Shown here piece by piece: positions 1 to 10,408 of a stretch of 64,000 nucleotides of DNA (the first letter of the stretch is position 1; each line of letters begins with the position of its first letter). The notes under the pieces were generated by a model. It worked only from the letters and a program-made list of their open reading frames with translations. It ran no database searches and had not been told where the DNA came from. The DNA is from Ignavibacteria bacterium (lineage in GTDB: Bacteria; Bacteroidota; Ignavibacteria; Tepidaquicellales; Tepidaquicellaceae), in the NCBI GenBank assembly GCA_016710985.1, contig JADJTX010000058.1, positions 1-64,000 on the forward strand, written 5' to 3'. The position numbers and the translations under genes were made by a program.

Positions 1-1
1 C

Positions 2-215
2 GGATGGAAAATAAAAGTGAAATTAAAGAACCAAACTCTAAACGGTCAGCTCGCAGCCGGAGGGACTATTACAATTAACCTGGATAATTCTAAAATAAAT
101 TTAGCAAATACGGGAGCTACTATAGCATTATTCGATTCACAGGAATAATAAAGTAGATGAAGTTACTTATGTGAAAAAAAGTCAGGTAAAGTCAGGACGG
201 ACGATTGTATTTTAA
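2..215 (+). pseudogene. C-terminal fragment of a lamin-tail-domain (LTD) protein
   Basis: The window opens inside a gene read in the frame of base 2. The translation runs WKIKVKLKNQTLNGQLAAGG and on to ATIALFDSQE, the pattern of the last strands of a lamin-tail domain: hydrophobic strand, L-x-x-G, N-x-G-x-x-I-x-L-x-D. A stop follows at 146-148. One extra base near 144 would restore the frame, and the sequence then continues as NKVDEVTYVKKSQ and ends at a TAA at 213-215, which fits the usual LTD end. So a one-base deletion in the GGAATAATAAA stretch is likely. LTD modules are non-catalytic beta-sandwiches, often at the C-terminus of exported or large structural proteins. The bulk of this protein lies left of the window, so its role is unknown. 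Confidence 0.5.
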
Positions 216-229
216 GTTCAAATACAATC
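203..229 (+). terminator. Hairpin overlapping the LTD stop codon
   Basis: GATTGTATTT (203-212) and AAATACAATC (220-229) form a perfect 10-bp stem with a 7-base loop that contains the TAA at 213-215. An A/T-rich tail with TGTTTAAAAAT follows. It is a plausible intrinsic terminator, but the T-run is weak. Confidence 0.45.
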
Positions 230-250
230 TGTTTAAAAATAAAATTATAA

Positions 251-540
251 ATGAAAGAATCTCTTTTAAATACAAACGGGAAGACTCATCAATCGAAAAG
301 AAATTCTAATACTGTCTTTTTTCAGCCGAAGCTGACCATCAATCAACCAACGACATTTGCGAGCAGGAAGCTGATGCAATGGCAGACAAAGTAATGCGTA
401 TGCCCAATACTTCTCTAGCTAATGAACCGTTTTTCAAACCCAAGCCATTATGTCTTTTATTCAGAAAAATGTACAGCATGTGAAACGGAGAAAGAGAGAA
501 GGAAATACAGATGAAACCTGGCCAACGGATTAATTCAAAG
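251..540 (+). pseudogene. DUF4157 cassette 1, leader remnant
   Basis: An ATG at 251 starts MKESLLNTNGKTHQ and leads to VFFQPKLTINQP, the leader found at the start of all five cassettes in this locus (FFQPKL-x-IN-x-PND-x-YEQEADAMADKVMRM). The frame breaks after INQP because bases are missing relative to the other copies. The EQEADAMADKVMRMP block resumes in another frame at about 360-407. Further shifts follow in the segment that should carry the KCxxCDEEEK motif; a damaged version (TACAGCATGTGAAACGGAG) is visible near 469. In family terms this leader precedes the eCIS core domain. Here it is separated from the next core domain by about 0.4 kb of unrelated sequence, so the cassette is rearranged and cannot make a normal product. 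Confidence 0.6.
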
Positions 541-960
541 AGATAAAGCTAAAGAAGACAAAGATGTTATATTAGACGATGGGCCGGAAAACCAAACCTT
601 TTCAATTGAATGTGCCGTTTACAACAAAATGAATTACCTTCAGATAGTAGATGAATTACTGCAAGGAAGTACCGTTTACTTCATCTATATTAAGGAATCA
701 TCAGAAGAATATCTAAGGCAATATCAATTTTACAAAAGTCTTGGTTTAGGAAAATTGCACAAAAGCAAGTACTGTTCCCTTTCTGAAATTATTCATTCCG
801 GATTTACCCGGCATTGATCCCGACGCAGCACTTGCGAACATAACAACCTCAATCTCAGTAGGAAATGCTTTAGAGAGAGATTACCGGCTTACAACTGAAA
901 GAGATGATACAAACATTCGGATTTTTAATATTAAGACTTGGCGTTTTGGCGGAGGTTCAA
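541..960 (+). pseudogene. Unrecognised coding remnant inside cassette 1
   Basis: Between the leader remnant and the DUF4157 core the sequence stays coding-like in two frames. A first frame, with an internal ATG at 629, encodes MNYLQIVDELLQGSTVYF and ends at 817. Shifting one base near 805 gives an open frame (PDLPGIDPDAALANIT, then SVGNALERDYRLTT and FNIKTWRFGGGSKIR) that runs straight into the RRKCAHCEEEEK motif of the core. I do not recognise a family. It reads as the tail of one effector fused to the core of the next, which would be expected after recombination between repeated cassettes. It may equally be a payload joined by a deletion. Confidence 0.35.
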
Positions 961-963
961 AGA

Positions 964-2294
964 TCCGGCGTAAGTGCGCTCATTGTGAAGAAGAAGAAAA
1001 ATTACACAGGAAAGAAAATGTAAACGGCGAAGCTGTAGCGAGCGATGAACTGACAAGCTATGTTGGAAATATGAATTCGGGAGGAACAGTATTACCAAAA
1101 CAAGTCAGGAGTTTTTTCGAGCCGAGATTCGGATATGATTTCTCAAATGTTCGGATTCACAAAGATTCTGTAGCTGCAAAGTCTGCACAAAGTATAAATG
1201 CATTAGCATATACTTCGGGAAATAATATTGTGTTTAATCAGAATCAATATTCACCCGGGACGGACAGAGGGAAAAGATTATTAGCGCATGAGCTGACGCA
1301 TGTAGTGCAGCAGGTTTCGACAATTCAGAGTAAAATCATTCAAAAAATCAGATAATGTAGATTTAGATGCCGGGAATGTGGAATTGCCTCCAGGAGGATT
1401 AATTAATGAAGAGAACCGAGAAAAGAAAGTAGTAAAGAATCCAATAATAATTCGATAAATAGTGGAAATGATCAAATTCAAATTGAGAATCCCAATTGTC
1501 CAGTTCAGTTAGATCAAGTTATTCGAGGGTGGGGGGCAATACAGAGACACTGTAGATCTACTTCCTCAGCAAGAAAAGGAAAAATTAATAAACTTGCGGA
1601 CATAGTGGTAACGAGTTTTAAAGCTGTAGGTTGTTCTACCACTTGGGCAATATCTATAGTAGGTCATGCTGATGGATTACCGTGGAGAAATTTGAAAAGA
1701 AAGTCAGTGATGAAAGAGCATTTTCTGTTGCAGCAGCTGTTGCTTCTTCAATCATAAATCTCTGGAAGTTACGTAAATGGGACCATTTCCAAAAGGAGCT
1801 ATTGCTTTTATTCCCGTTCCACACGGAGTTGGGGCAACGATACCTGATACAATTAATATTCCTATAGTCGTTGATAGAGTATTTAACAGGAGAGTAGAGA
1901 TCAAAATTCGTCCATTTGGAGGAATTGTTCCACTACCAGATACTTTTGATGTTCCGCGTAAAGATTCATTACATTACTATCAAGGAAACGGGTTATCCCA
2001 GATCCTAAAAACAAGCGGACTGAAAGGGCTAGATGTGTTATTACAAAAATGTTGCTTCCTAATGTTCAGGACTTATTTGTAGATGGAACTGCAAGCAATG
2101 AACAAGTGGGAAAGCATCGCGTAAATGGAAATCTTTGCAGTTTTAATGGGACTTATGATCCACCACCTATTTCTCAGGGTGATCTTATGAAATTCCTGGG
2201 CACTGTCAGAGTCATTCTTAAAGGTCCCGGTTTCTCACCATCTAAATCCGATGACCAGATCCTCAAGGACTGTCTGCTATTATTGATGCTATAA
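964..2294 (+). pseudogene. DUF4157 (eCIS core) protein with OmpA-like payload, frameshifted
   Basis: The frame from about 964 encodes RRKCAHCEEEEKLHR and then the complete DUF4157 core (FFEPRFGYDFSNVRIH ... AYTSGNN ... LLAHELTHVVQQ, HExxH at about 1288-1302), and stops at 1355. The same strand continues in shifted frames with ISIVGHADG (about 1650-1678), KVSDERAFSVAAAV (about 1700-1750), PVPHGVGATIPDT and, near 1890, NRRVEIKIRPF. A G-H-(T/A)-D motif, an S-x-x-RA-x-x-V helix and a terminal NRRVEI are the signature of OmpA-like peptidoglycan-binding domains. I read this as a DUF4157 core with an OmpA-like payload, broken by at least three indels. DUF4157 is associated with eCIS cargo. The segment from 1900 to 2294 is additional payload I cannot name. 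Confidence 0.6.
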
Positions 2295-2613
2295 ATCAAG
2301 GTATAGTGCAGAGTAGAACGATATATTACTCTTAATAGCAGCGATTTTGGTTATGTGGAGATCGAACAAGAGGAGTATTTCTATCTTCAATATTTGCAGA
2401 TCATCTAAATGACCCAAATAGTATTTATTCGTGCTACAGTGATTTTCATGGGGAGAGTAAAGCAGGAAAAATAATTTTAAACAAATTAAAAACTCTTTTC
2501 TTTTTAAAATATTCTCGGTAGAGTTGAAAAAATATCTAAGTTTAAAAAAGTAAAATGTTAAGAAAATCCAAACAATATAAAAATACAAACCTATTACAAA
2601 TTACTTTTTCAAA
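2295..2613. other. Spacer between cassettes 1 and 2
   Basis: About 320 A/T-rich bases. The first part may be the decayed end of the cassette 1 payload (DAINQGIV in frame near 2290). No promoter, hairpin or gene is evident in the rest. Confidence 0.4.
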
Positions 2614-4243
2614 AAAGAATTTAAACGAATCCTTTTTTTCAATCCAAACTCACAATCAACCGGTCGAATGACATTTATGAACAGGAAGCCGATGCAATGG
2701 CAGATAAAGTTATGCGAATGTCAATTAATAAAAATGAAAAATACTTTTTTAAACCTGCTAATATTTTACAAAGAAAATGCGCACATTGTGAAGATGAAGA
2801 AAAAACTACACCGTAAAATAAATGAAAACGGTGAAGCCGAAGAAGGTGATGAACTGACAAACTATATTGGAAATATAAATTCCGGTGAACAGTATTACCT
2901 GAACAAGTAAGAAATTTCTTCGAGCCGAGATTCGGATATGATTTTTCAAATGTTCGATTCACAAAGATTCTGTCGCTGCAAAGTCTGCACAAAGCATAAA
3001 TGCATTGGCATACACTTCGGGAAATAATATTGTGTTTAATCAGAATCAATATTCACCCTGGACAGATAGCGGAAAAAGATTACTCGCACATGAGCTGACG
3101 CGCACTATTCAGGAAACGAAAGGTACAGCTACCCAAAGTGTCTTTCGAAAAGATAAAAATGGAATCAATGTTGCAACTGAAGCTCAACCGTTAAAATCAA
3201 ATCTTCTAAATACACCCAGGCTTCAAGATGCATCTCGCAATGCTCCCACTCTTCGTCAAGGTTCCCGGGGTGACGATGTTAAACGCCTCCAATTTGCTTT
3301 ACGACTTCTTGGTATGGAACTGGAGAAGTCTTTTGACAATAATGGACAGCCAGATGGTAAATACGGACCGGATACAGCAACAAACGTTCGCCAATTTCAA
3401 ATAGATGAAGCTATTGCACCGCCAGGAGGCTTCGAAGTGGGTGAACGAACCCTTCATCGCATTGATGATATGCTTATTAAATCTGATTTAGATCCCCGTG
3501 TGCTACCAGTTATTCCAGTTATACCAATTAATCCTCCTACACCAGTGCTTCCAATACCTCTAACAGTGGTTTCTTGTTCACCGGAGAAAGCAAGAAGCAT
3601 TACTGAGTCAGTTGCTGCTGCAAAGAATATTCTGAGAAAGCAAACAAAAGAATTATTCTTGATCGTGAGCAAGCTAGAAATGCTTCGTTCATAATGTTTC
3701 GCTCAAAACTTCAGCAGATCATTGATGAGGGTAATCGGCATATTGAAAAGGCTCTTTCTATACTTTTAAAGGTTGAGTATCGTTGTGCAACAGTTGATGA
3801 TTCAAGATGCGAGACTCCACTTTGCGCATTCATCCAACTTCAGTCTTGTTACAATACTGTGTTGAAAATTTTCGCTAATCCTAAAGTGCAGTCCAGAATT
3901 ATGAATTCATGAAGCCATGCATACAGGGGTCGGGCTTCAACGACCCGGACCTCATATTTGACCCAGAACATTCTTTGACGTTGATGACCCTCTTAAGGAA
4001 CTTGAGCAGGGCTTGGACACGGAAACGCGTATTCGAAATGCAGATCACAATGCTAGCTTTGCAATCGCTCTTGCAAATATTGCGGATTTAAGCCCAATCG
4101 CAAAACACCGTGCTGGCTTTGATCTGGGAATTGGGCTTTTAGGTTCATCATCAAGCATCAAAGCAACGGGATTTGTACAGGCATTAATAATTACTGGGAA
4201 TGAAGATTTGCAGGTTGGTATTAAAATCCAAAATGGAAAGTAA
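2614..4243 (+). pseudogene. DUF4157 cassette 2: peptidoglycan-binding and metallopeptidase-like payload, frameshifted
   Basis: The leader (SNDIYEQEADAMADKVMRM) begins near 2660 in a frame interrupted by indels, followed by RKCAHCEDEEK and the DUF4157 core. The core's HELTH motif reads HELTR (about 3091-3105), so the second zinc-type histidine is lost. From 3005 one frame is open to 3694: after the core comes a PG_binding_1 domain (LRQGSRGDDVKRLQFALRLL, then DGKYGPDTATNVRQFQ, about 3250-3470) and a Pro-rich linker. Later fragments (3694-3912, 4013-4243) encode a helical region, then IHEAMHTGVGLQ, a second HExxH at about 3905-3920, and RNADHNASFAIAL about 35 residues on. HExxH followed by a NAD-x-x-x-x-F motif resembles aspzincin/lysine-specific metallo-endopeptidases. 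A TGA sits in frame at about 3955. The same architecture recurs in cassette 4. Confidence 0.65.
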
Positions 4244-4455
4244 CTGATGAGAGTTTTAATCCTGTCAAGGTAACACAAATAGACGACGTCAATGAAGCAA
4301 AAATTAGCAGGCAGGAACGGGACCGGCTTGTAAATTCCGGTTGCGACAAAGGTATTTGTATCAGTGGATATTGAGGTTACAGGGACCGGTTTGTTATCTT
4401 TTAAAAAGTCAATTCCGATTGAAAAGCCCTGACATTTCAAAAAAAAGGTGAAAAA

Positions 4456-5703
4456 ATGCATTCAACGATAAAAAATATTACTCATCAAAATATTTTAACA
4501 AATAATGCGGCTAAAAAGAAATTTATTCTTCCAAGCAAAGCTTTCAATCAACCAACCTAATGATATTTATGAACAGGAAGCCGACGCAATGGCAGATAAA
4601 GTTATGCGAATGTCAATCAATAAAAATGAAAATACTTTTTTTAAGCCTGTTAATATTTTACAAAGAAAATGCGCACATTGTGAAGATGAAGAAAAATTAC
4701 ACCTGAAAGGAAATGGAAACGGTGAAGCCGAAGCAGGTAATGAAGTGACAAACTATATTGGAAATATAAATTCCGGAGGAACAGTATTACCTGAACAAGT
4801 AAGAAGTTTCTTCGAGCCGAGATTCGGATATGATTTTTCAAATGTCCGGATTCACAAAGATTCTGTCGCTGCAAAGTCTGCACAAAGCATAAATGCATTA
4901 GCATATACTTCGGGAAATAATATTGTGTTTAATCAGAATCAATATTCACCGGAAACGGACAGAGGGAAAAGATTATTAGCGCATGAGCTTACGCATGTAG
5001 TGCAGCAGACTAATTCAGGACATAATTCACTAATATCAAGAGCTGTAAAGGAGTGCGAACCCGATCACGTTTTAACCTGGGCTGATTACAGCGGAGCGAT
5101 CCCGCGGGGAGCAACTGTTGGTGCGATCACATTATCCGGAGTTCAGAAAGTTATGGATAACGGTAAACCGAAGTTCCAGGGAATTTTAGATTCAGCGTGT
5201 TCATGGGCGCTGGAAAAACATAAGAGTGCATCCGATAATACTAAGAACGGATGCCAGCAGCAGATTGATGATTGTAAAACATTTGCCAAAAATAATCCGA
5301 GAAAATTACCCTCAAAAACAGATCCACGTAGATCCGGAGCCTGTCCGGCAAGTGTAGCCCCGCAGGCAGTTGAGTTTAGAAATGAGGCAGAATGCACTTC
5401 AAAGGTAGGAGCGGAATGTAAAAGAGCAATAGTAGCGGACTCAGCATTACTTTGAAACATGAAAAGCTGCACTTTGAAATTTCATGTATCATAGCTAAAA
5501 AAGGTAACATAGAAATTGGTAAAGGAAAAGACTTTGATAAAGTTGGCGAAAAAGTAACAGATTTTCAAAATAAAATTAATATTAATAACGGGTCAGGTCA
5601 AGGCGACTATGATGAAGAATCCAAACACAGATGCGACCAGGCAAAGCAGGATGAGTGGAACACAAAGGTTCTGAATTCTTTACCCGGAGTAGTTTTGTCA
5701 TAA
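4456..5703 (+). pseudogene. DUF4157 cassette 3 with DUF922-like HExxH payload, two frameshifts
   Basis: The likely start is ATG 4456, eight bases after AGGTGA, giving MHSTIKNITHQN. An indel near 4530 moves the frame, so the longest open stretch starts at 4505 and ends at 5455. That stretch carries the leader (AKLSINQPNDIYEQEADAMA), RKCAHCEDEEK, and an intact DUF4157 core with HELTHVVQQ at residues 160-168. The payload begins near 5040 with DHVLTWADYSGAIPRGA. Missing one T at about 5450, the frame then continues at 5452 as LKHEKLHFEISCIIAKK. A tryptophan-aspartate-tyrosine start plus a late LKHE-x-x-HF-x-I motif is typical of DUF922, a predicted zinc-dependent protease family. The product would therefore carry two HExxH motifs. 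The payload is rich in Cys. The remainder of the C-terminus is not recognised. Confidence 0.65.
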
Positions 5704-5735
5704 ATAAATTTATTCTTTTTATTTTTACGAATCTC

Positions 5736-7798
5736 ATGAAAAAATTGAAAAAAATAATCCGGCTAAATCAATAACAAAACAAAATTCTGTTTTCTTTCAG
5801 CCGAAATTAACCATTAACAATCCTAATGACCATTATGAACAGGAAGCTGATGCAATGGCAGATAAAGTAATGCGAATGCCAATTAACAAAAATAAAAATA
5901 CTTTTTCAAATCCGGCGGTATTACGTCCATTCAAAGGAAAATGTGCTGAGTGTGATGAAGAAGAAAAATTGCATAGAAAAGAAAATAGTAACGTAGAGTT
6001 CGAAGCAAGTGATGAATTACAGAATTATACAGGAAGTATGAATTCAGGAGGTAATTATTTAAGTAAAGGAACAAGAAGTTTCTTCGAGCCGAGATTCGGA
6101 TATGATTTTTCTAAAGTGAAGATTCACAATGATTCTATTGCGGCAAAGTCGGCTCAGTCTATAAATGCATTAGCTTACACTTCCGGGAATAACATTGTAT
6201 TTAATCAGAATCAGTATTCACCAGAAACGGACCGCGGAAAGAGATTATTTGCGCACGAACTGACACATGTAGTACAGCAGAGTTCTTTTTCCAATATTAA
6301 TTCCGTACATAATATACAACGCAAACCGGATGACAAGCATGATCTCACTTCTATTGATTTGAAGGGGGATGCTATTCTTGAAAAGACATTTGACAACGAA
6401 GCACTCATTGGTAAATTTTCCAACTCCAAAGGAACTCATGTAGGTAAAATTCAGGAAGGATTGATCAGGCTAGGAATCGATTTACCCATATTCGGTGCAG
6501 ATGAAAAGTATGGAAGCGAAACTGAGAAAGGAGTAAAAGATTTTCAGAAAAGAACCGGCATGCGCGGCCGGGAATTGGATGGAATTGTAGGCAGGAAGAC
6601 TCTTGGTCTGCTTGACAGAAGTTTAAGGAACAATGCCATTTCTACAGACGAATTAACTGAAGATGATTTGAAGCTGGAAGATAAAGATAAAGTTGCAAAA
6701 GATGAGGCATGTAAGGGTAAACCGTCAGATGAAAAATGTCCTGTGCCGAACAATAAAGTAATAAAAGGAGCCAGTGAGGCAGTGGAACGGATTGACAAGG
6801 TTATAGCAGAGCAGTTACCTCCTGTTAAAAACGATAAAGCGGATTATCCGGTCATTTTTAGTCAGCTCTTCAGAAATAATGATACAAGACCAGTTACTGA
6901 AACGTCTGAGGAAGTAAAGAACAATTTCCTAACTATAAGAGAATTCATAAATAATCTCAAAACGAGTCCCTCTCATGTGCGTTGTGGTACTGACTGTGAC
7001 GGGGGGTGCAGAAGCAAAGCCCCTGCTTACCATTCGCGTGCAGGAGGAGCTCACATAATTACTTTTTGTCCGTCATTTGAAAAAAATCCCGAGAGAATTT
7101 CAATTGTTATTCATGAATGTCATCATGCATCTATAAAAGATTCTAAAGATATAGCTTATCAGCACTCACGCCTGATTGAAAAATTAGATCATACCGAAGC
7201 TCTTCGTAATGCAGCTTCATTTCATCTTTATGCTGCACTTGTGGAAAATCCCGGAAGTGATTTCATTGGTCCCAAAGTAAAAGACACAAATATGATCAGT
7301 GATGCGTCTCATGGGAAAAATGTAGATTTGTCTCTGGCGTTTGTACAGCAATGGTGTAGTCTGGTAACATTTGATATGTCAAATGTATCAAGGGATATGG
7401 AGGAAGCCCGGCTGAAAGGAAGCTATTCTCCAAAGGCGAGCGTGGATTTAATCAATGATGTTTATGCGAAATGGTTTGGAGTAACCCCGGCGCCGTCAAA
7501 ACCTAAAAAGCTTGATCTTATGAAGGCAAAAGCGATTGAAGAAAGAAGTATTAAGATGTCGGATGTCTTTGATAAACCGTTTCTTATAACAAAATCATTA
7601 ACTGAGAGCAAGTGGGAGAGAGGTCCGGGAAATAATATTCAGCTGAACGATCAGCTTCTGAGACTCGATGTGAATCATATGGTAATTGCACTGCTGCAGG
7701 AGCTTGTTCACGCTACTAAGGATATAAGCGCAGAGAGTGAGCCATTGTATGTTGGGACAATTAATGACATAAGAAATACAAGGGGACTCGCTCCATAA
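5736..7798 (+). CDS. DUF4157 cassette 4: eCIS core, peptidoglycan-binding domain and aspzincin-like metallopeptidase
   Basis: This is the least damaged cassette. An uninterrupted 647-codon frame runs from ATG 5855 to 7798, but that ATG lies inside the conserved leader. ATG 5736 encodes MKK; one additional A in the run at 5739-5744 would join it to IEKNNPAKSITKQNSVFFQP and the full leader, so 5736 is the probable start. Numbered from 5855: KCAECDEEEK at about 29-38, DUF4157 core about 60-145 with HELTHVVQQ at 134-142, PG_binding_1 about 190-260 (VGKIQEGLIRLGIDLP, EKGVKDFQKRTG), then a Cys-containing region and a second zinc motif, VIHECHHASIKD, at 418-429. KDIAY and LRNAASFHLYAAL follow at aspzincin-like spacing. 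Inference: a cell-wall-targeting protease cargo. No signal peptide is visible, consistent with loading into an injection particle rather than Sec export. Confidence 0.7.
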
Positions 7799-7828
7799 GT
7801 ATTATATTCAGAAACTTAAAATTTTATA

Positions 7829-8757
7829 ATGAAGGATTTTTTTTTAAATAAAATATCTGCGACTTCGAAAAAATATCCGGGTAAGACTTTCTTCCAGCCA
7901 AAGCTCAGTATCAACAAACCTAATGATGTTTATGAACAGGAAGCTGACTCTGTTTCTGAACAGGTGATGCGCATGCCGGTCAACCGGAATGAAAATACTT
8001 TTTTTCAAACCTGTTTCGATAAATTCTATTCAACGAAAGTGTGCTGCGTGTGATGAAGAAGATATGATACAAAGGAAAGAAAATAACAACGGAAAGGACG
8101 CAGCAGAAGATGATTTAAAAAATTATATTGGCGGTTTAAATACGGCTGGAGCTGCTTTAGGAAAAAATATCAGAAGCTTTTTTGAGCCGAGATTCGGATA
8201 TGATTTTTCGAATGTGAGAATTCATAATGATTCTGATGCAGCTAAATCCGCACAAAGCATAAACGCATTGGCTTATACTTCCGGAAAAATATTGTGTTTA
8301 ATCAAAATCAATATTCTCCTGAGACAGATACCGAAAAAGATTATTGGGTCATGAGCTGACACATGTGATACAGCAGGGATCGGAGGCACCAGGTAACTCG
8401 GTTCAAAAAACTGAATCCGGTGACAACAAGGGCGGCGGATGGAACTCAGACATTGACTCTATTTTAATCAATTCAGCCAACTATTATTTAAAAGTTCAAT
8501 TAGGTATTAAAGACGACTATGCTTATAGCAGAGGCGGCTGTGAAGTGAGCAAAGATAATACTAAATATTGCAAAGTGAATACTAAGAAGGGATTCATAGT
8601 TAATATCTTTTGGCAGCCTGATAAAAGTGAGATGACTATTTCTTCTACGTCTTGTATCGGAGGCAATAACAATGTTTGCAGGTATAGTTATGCAGTTTCG
8701 GGAAATGGTCAACTTGTTCACACACTCATTTATTGCGACGCACTTGCATGCATTTGA
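7829..8757 (+). pseudogene. DUF4157 cassette 5 with small unrecognised Cys-containing payload, frameshifted
   Basis: ATG 7829 starts MKDFFLNKISATSKK and the leader FFQPKLSINKPNDVYEQEAD. A run of seven T at about 8000-8006 (six expected from the other cassettes) throws the frame out. It is picked up at 7989-8354 with RKCAACDEEDMIQRK and FFEPRFGYDFSNVRIH. Two one-base losses (near 8286 and 8335) disturb the end of the core, and the frame resumes as GHELTHVIQQ at 8344. The payload, about 110 residues ending at 8757, contains YAYSRGGCEVSKDNTKYC and SSTSCIGGNNNVCRYSYA: five or six cysteines, beta-strand-like, no family I recognise. As the last cassette next to the ATPase it keeps the general leader-core-payload plan. 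Confidence 0.6.
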
Positions 8758-8949
8758 CCGCTTCATCTTTGAAAGAAAGATATTGCTACGAATTTTTCCC
8801 TAATTGACCCGATTTACCAAAAGGAATTATAAAAAAATTTGAGTAAATTAGTGTAAATTCGCTGCGGTAACAGACTTCAACTTATTTAATGGTCAACCTG
8901 AATAACTGAGTAACATAAAATATCATGGAACGTTGAAAAAAAATAGCAC

Positions 8950-10254
8950 ATGAATAATTTTATAAATGATCTGAATACTTTAAAAGAATTAATTTCTCAC
9001 CGGTTACTGCATTTCAATTCAACTGAACTAAACGGAGAATATTCTTCTTTGTGTAAAACTTTTTCAATTAAGAATCTTAATGAATTTAAAGATACAACAG
9101 CTACCGAGCAAATTATTCTATTGGTTGGCTTAGCACCTCATATTCGACCTAATTATTTTGATTCAATAATACAGGAGCATTTTCCGCAGGGCGGTGACTT
9201 TCCGAATTCGGTGGAGTGAAATCCGGTAATCACAGGGGTATGATACCTACAGGTGAAACAGTCCAATTCATATTAGGAGGAAACGATATTGAGAAAAGAA
9301 TAGAAATTTTAAAATACTTTTCCAATGAACATTTCTTTTTTAAAAATGGAATCTTATCACTTGAGAAATTAAAAGACGGCGAACCGGCGATGAGCGGAAG
9401 GATAGTAATGGCTCACGAATGGGTAGAATATTTTCTGACAGGTGATATGCCTCCGTTGACTTTTAGTCAGGACTTTCCTGCAACATTGCTTACTACTAAA
9501 ATGGAATGGAGCGATCTTGTTTTACATTCTTATACTTCAGATTTAATAAAGGATATTAAGAACTGGCTGGATCATCATGAAAAACTTTATGCAGACGAAA
9601 TACTTTCACCCAAAATTAAACAGGGATATCGAGCATTGTTTTACGGACCTCCGGGACAGGCAAAACACTTACAGTTTCTTTACTTGGAAAGAATTCAAGA
9701 AACCGGTATATCGGATTGATTTGTCTATGGTAGTTTCGAAATTCATAGGTGAAACGGAAAAAAATCTCAGTAAGGTCTTTGACAAGGCGATGAATAAAGA
9801 ATGGATATTATTCTTTGATGAAGCCGATGCATTGTTTTCAAAAAGAACCGGAGTGCAAAACGCTCACGACAAATATGCAAATCAGGAGGTTTCGTATTTG
9901 CTTCAGAGAGTTGAGGATTTTACAGGGCTGCTTATTCTTGCTTCTAATTTTAAATCCAACATAGACGAAGCTTTTGTCAGAAGATTTAATACGATCGTGC
10001 ATTTCCCAAAACCTGATGCGCAGGAGCGGCTTCGAATATGGAAGAATTGTATCCCGAAACAATTAGAATTATCAAAGGATGTTCAATTGGAACATATATC
10101 CAATAAATACGAACTCACAGGCGCAATGATAGTTAATATTATACAGTATGCAACTATAAAAACTTTTGCTTTATCAAAAACCGAATTAACTACTCAGGTG
10201 ATTTTGGATGGAATAAGAAAGGAACTTCAGAAAGAAGAGAAGTCGATGTACTGA
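8950..10254 (+). pseudogene. eCIS-associated AAA+ ATPase, split by two frameshifts
   Basis: Three overlapping frames (8950-9219, 9216-9719, 9577-10254) rebuild one protein of about 434 residues. The N-terminal part has TEQIILLVGLAPHIRP, then HRGMIPTGETVQFILGGND, a pattern I associate with the ATPases of contractile injection loci (Afp15/Pvc15-like). The AAA module shows a P-loop GPPG-TGKT that is only complete if one A is restored at about 9656 (observed GGGACAGGC), Walker B WILFFDEADALF, sensor-like LILASNF and an arginine finger region VRRF. The other break is near 9210 (FPEFGG expected). These ATPases are thought to act in particle assembly or cargo loading. The position directly after the DUF4157 cassettes fits that. 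Both indels are single-base, so the native gene may be intact. Confidence 0.7.
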
Positions 10255-10350
10255 TCCCTGAATTTTCATTAAAATTTTGGTTCTATATGAAATGCAGTGG
10301 GTCTGTTTTATAATTTTGAAATATATTTTCACAAATAAAACCAATACATT

Positions 10351-10386
10351 TGTCATTCCCGCGTGCTTTTGGCGGGAATCCAATCA
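10351..10386 (+). repeat. Left arm of 36-bp inverted repeat around GIY-YIG gene
   Basis: TGTCATTCCCGCGTGC and the following bases to 10386 are exactly the reverse complement of 10743-10778. The arm itself can fold: ATTCCCGC and GCGGGAAT form an 8-bp stem. It lies 23 bases upstream of the GIY-YIG start codon. Confidence 0.85.
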
Positions 10387-10408
10387 GAAAATTTCAAATT
10401 ATGATTAT

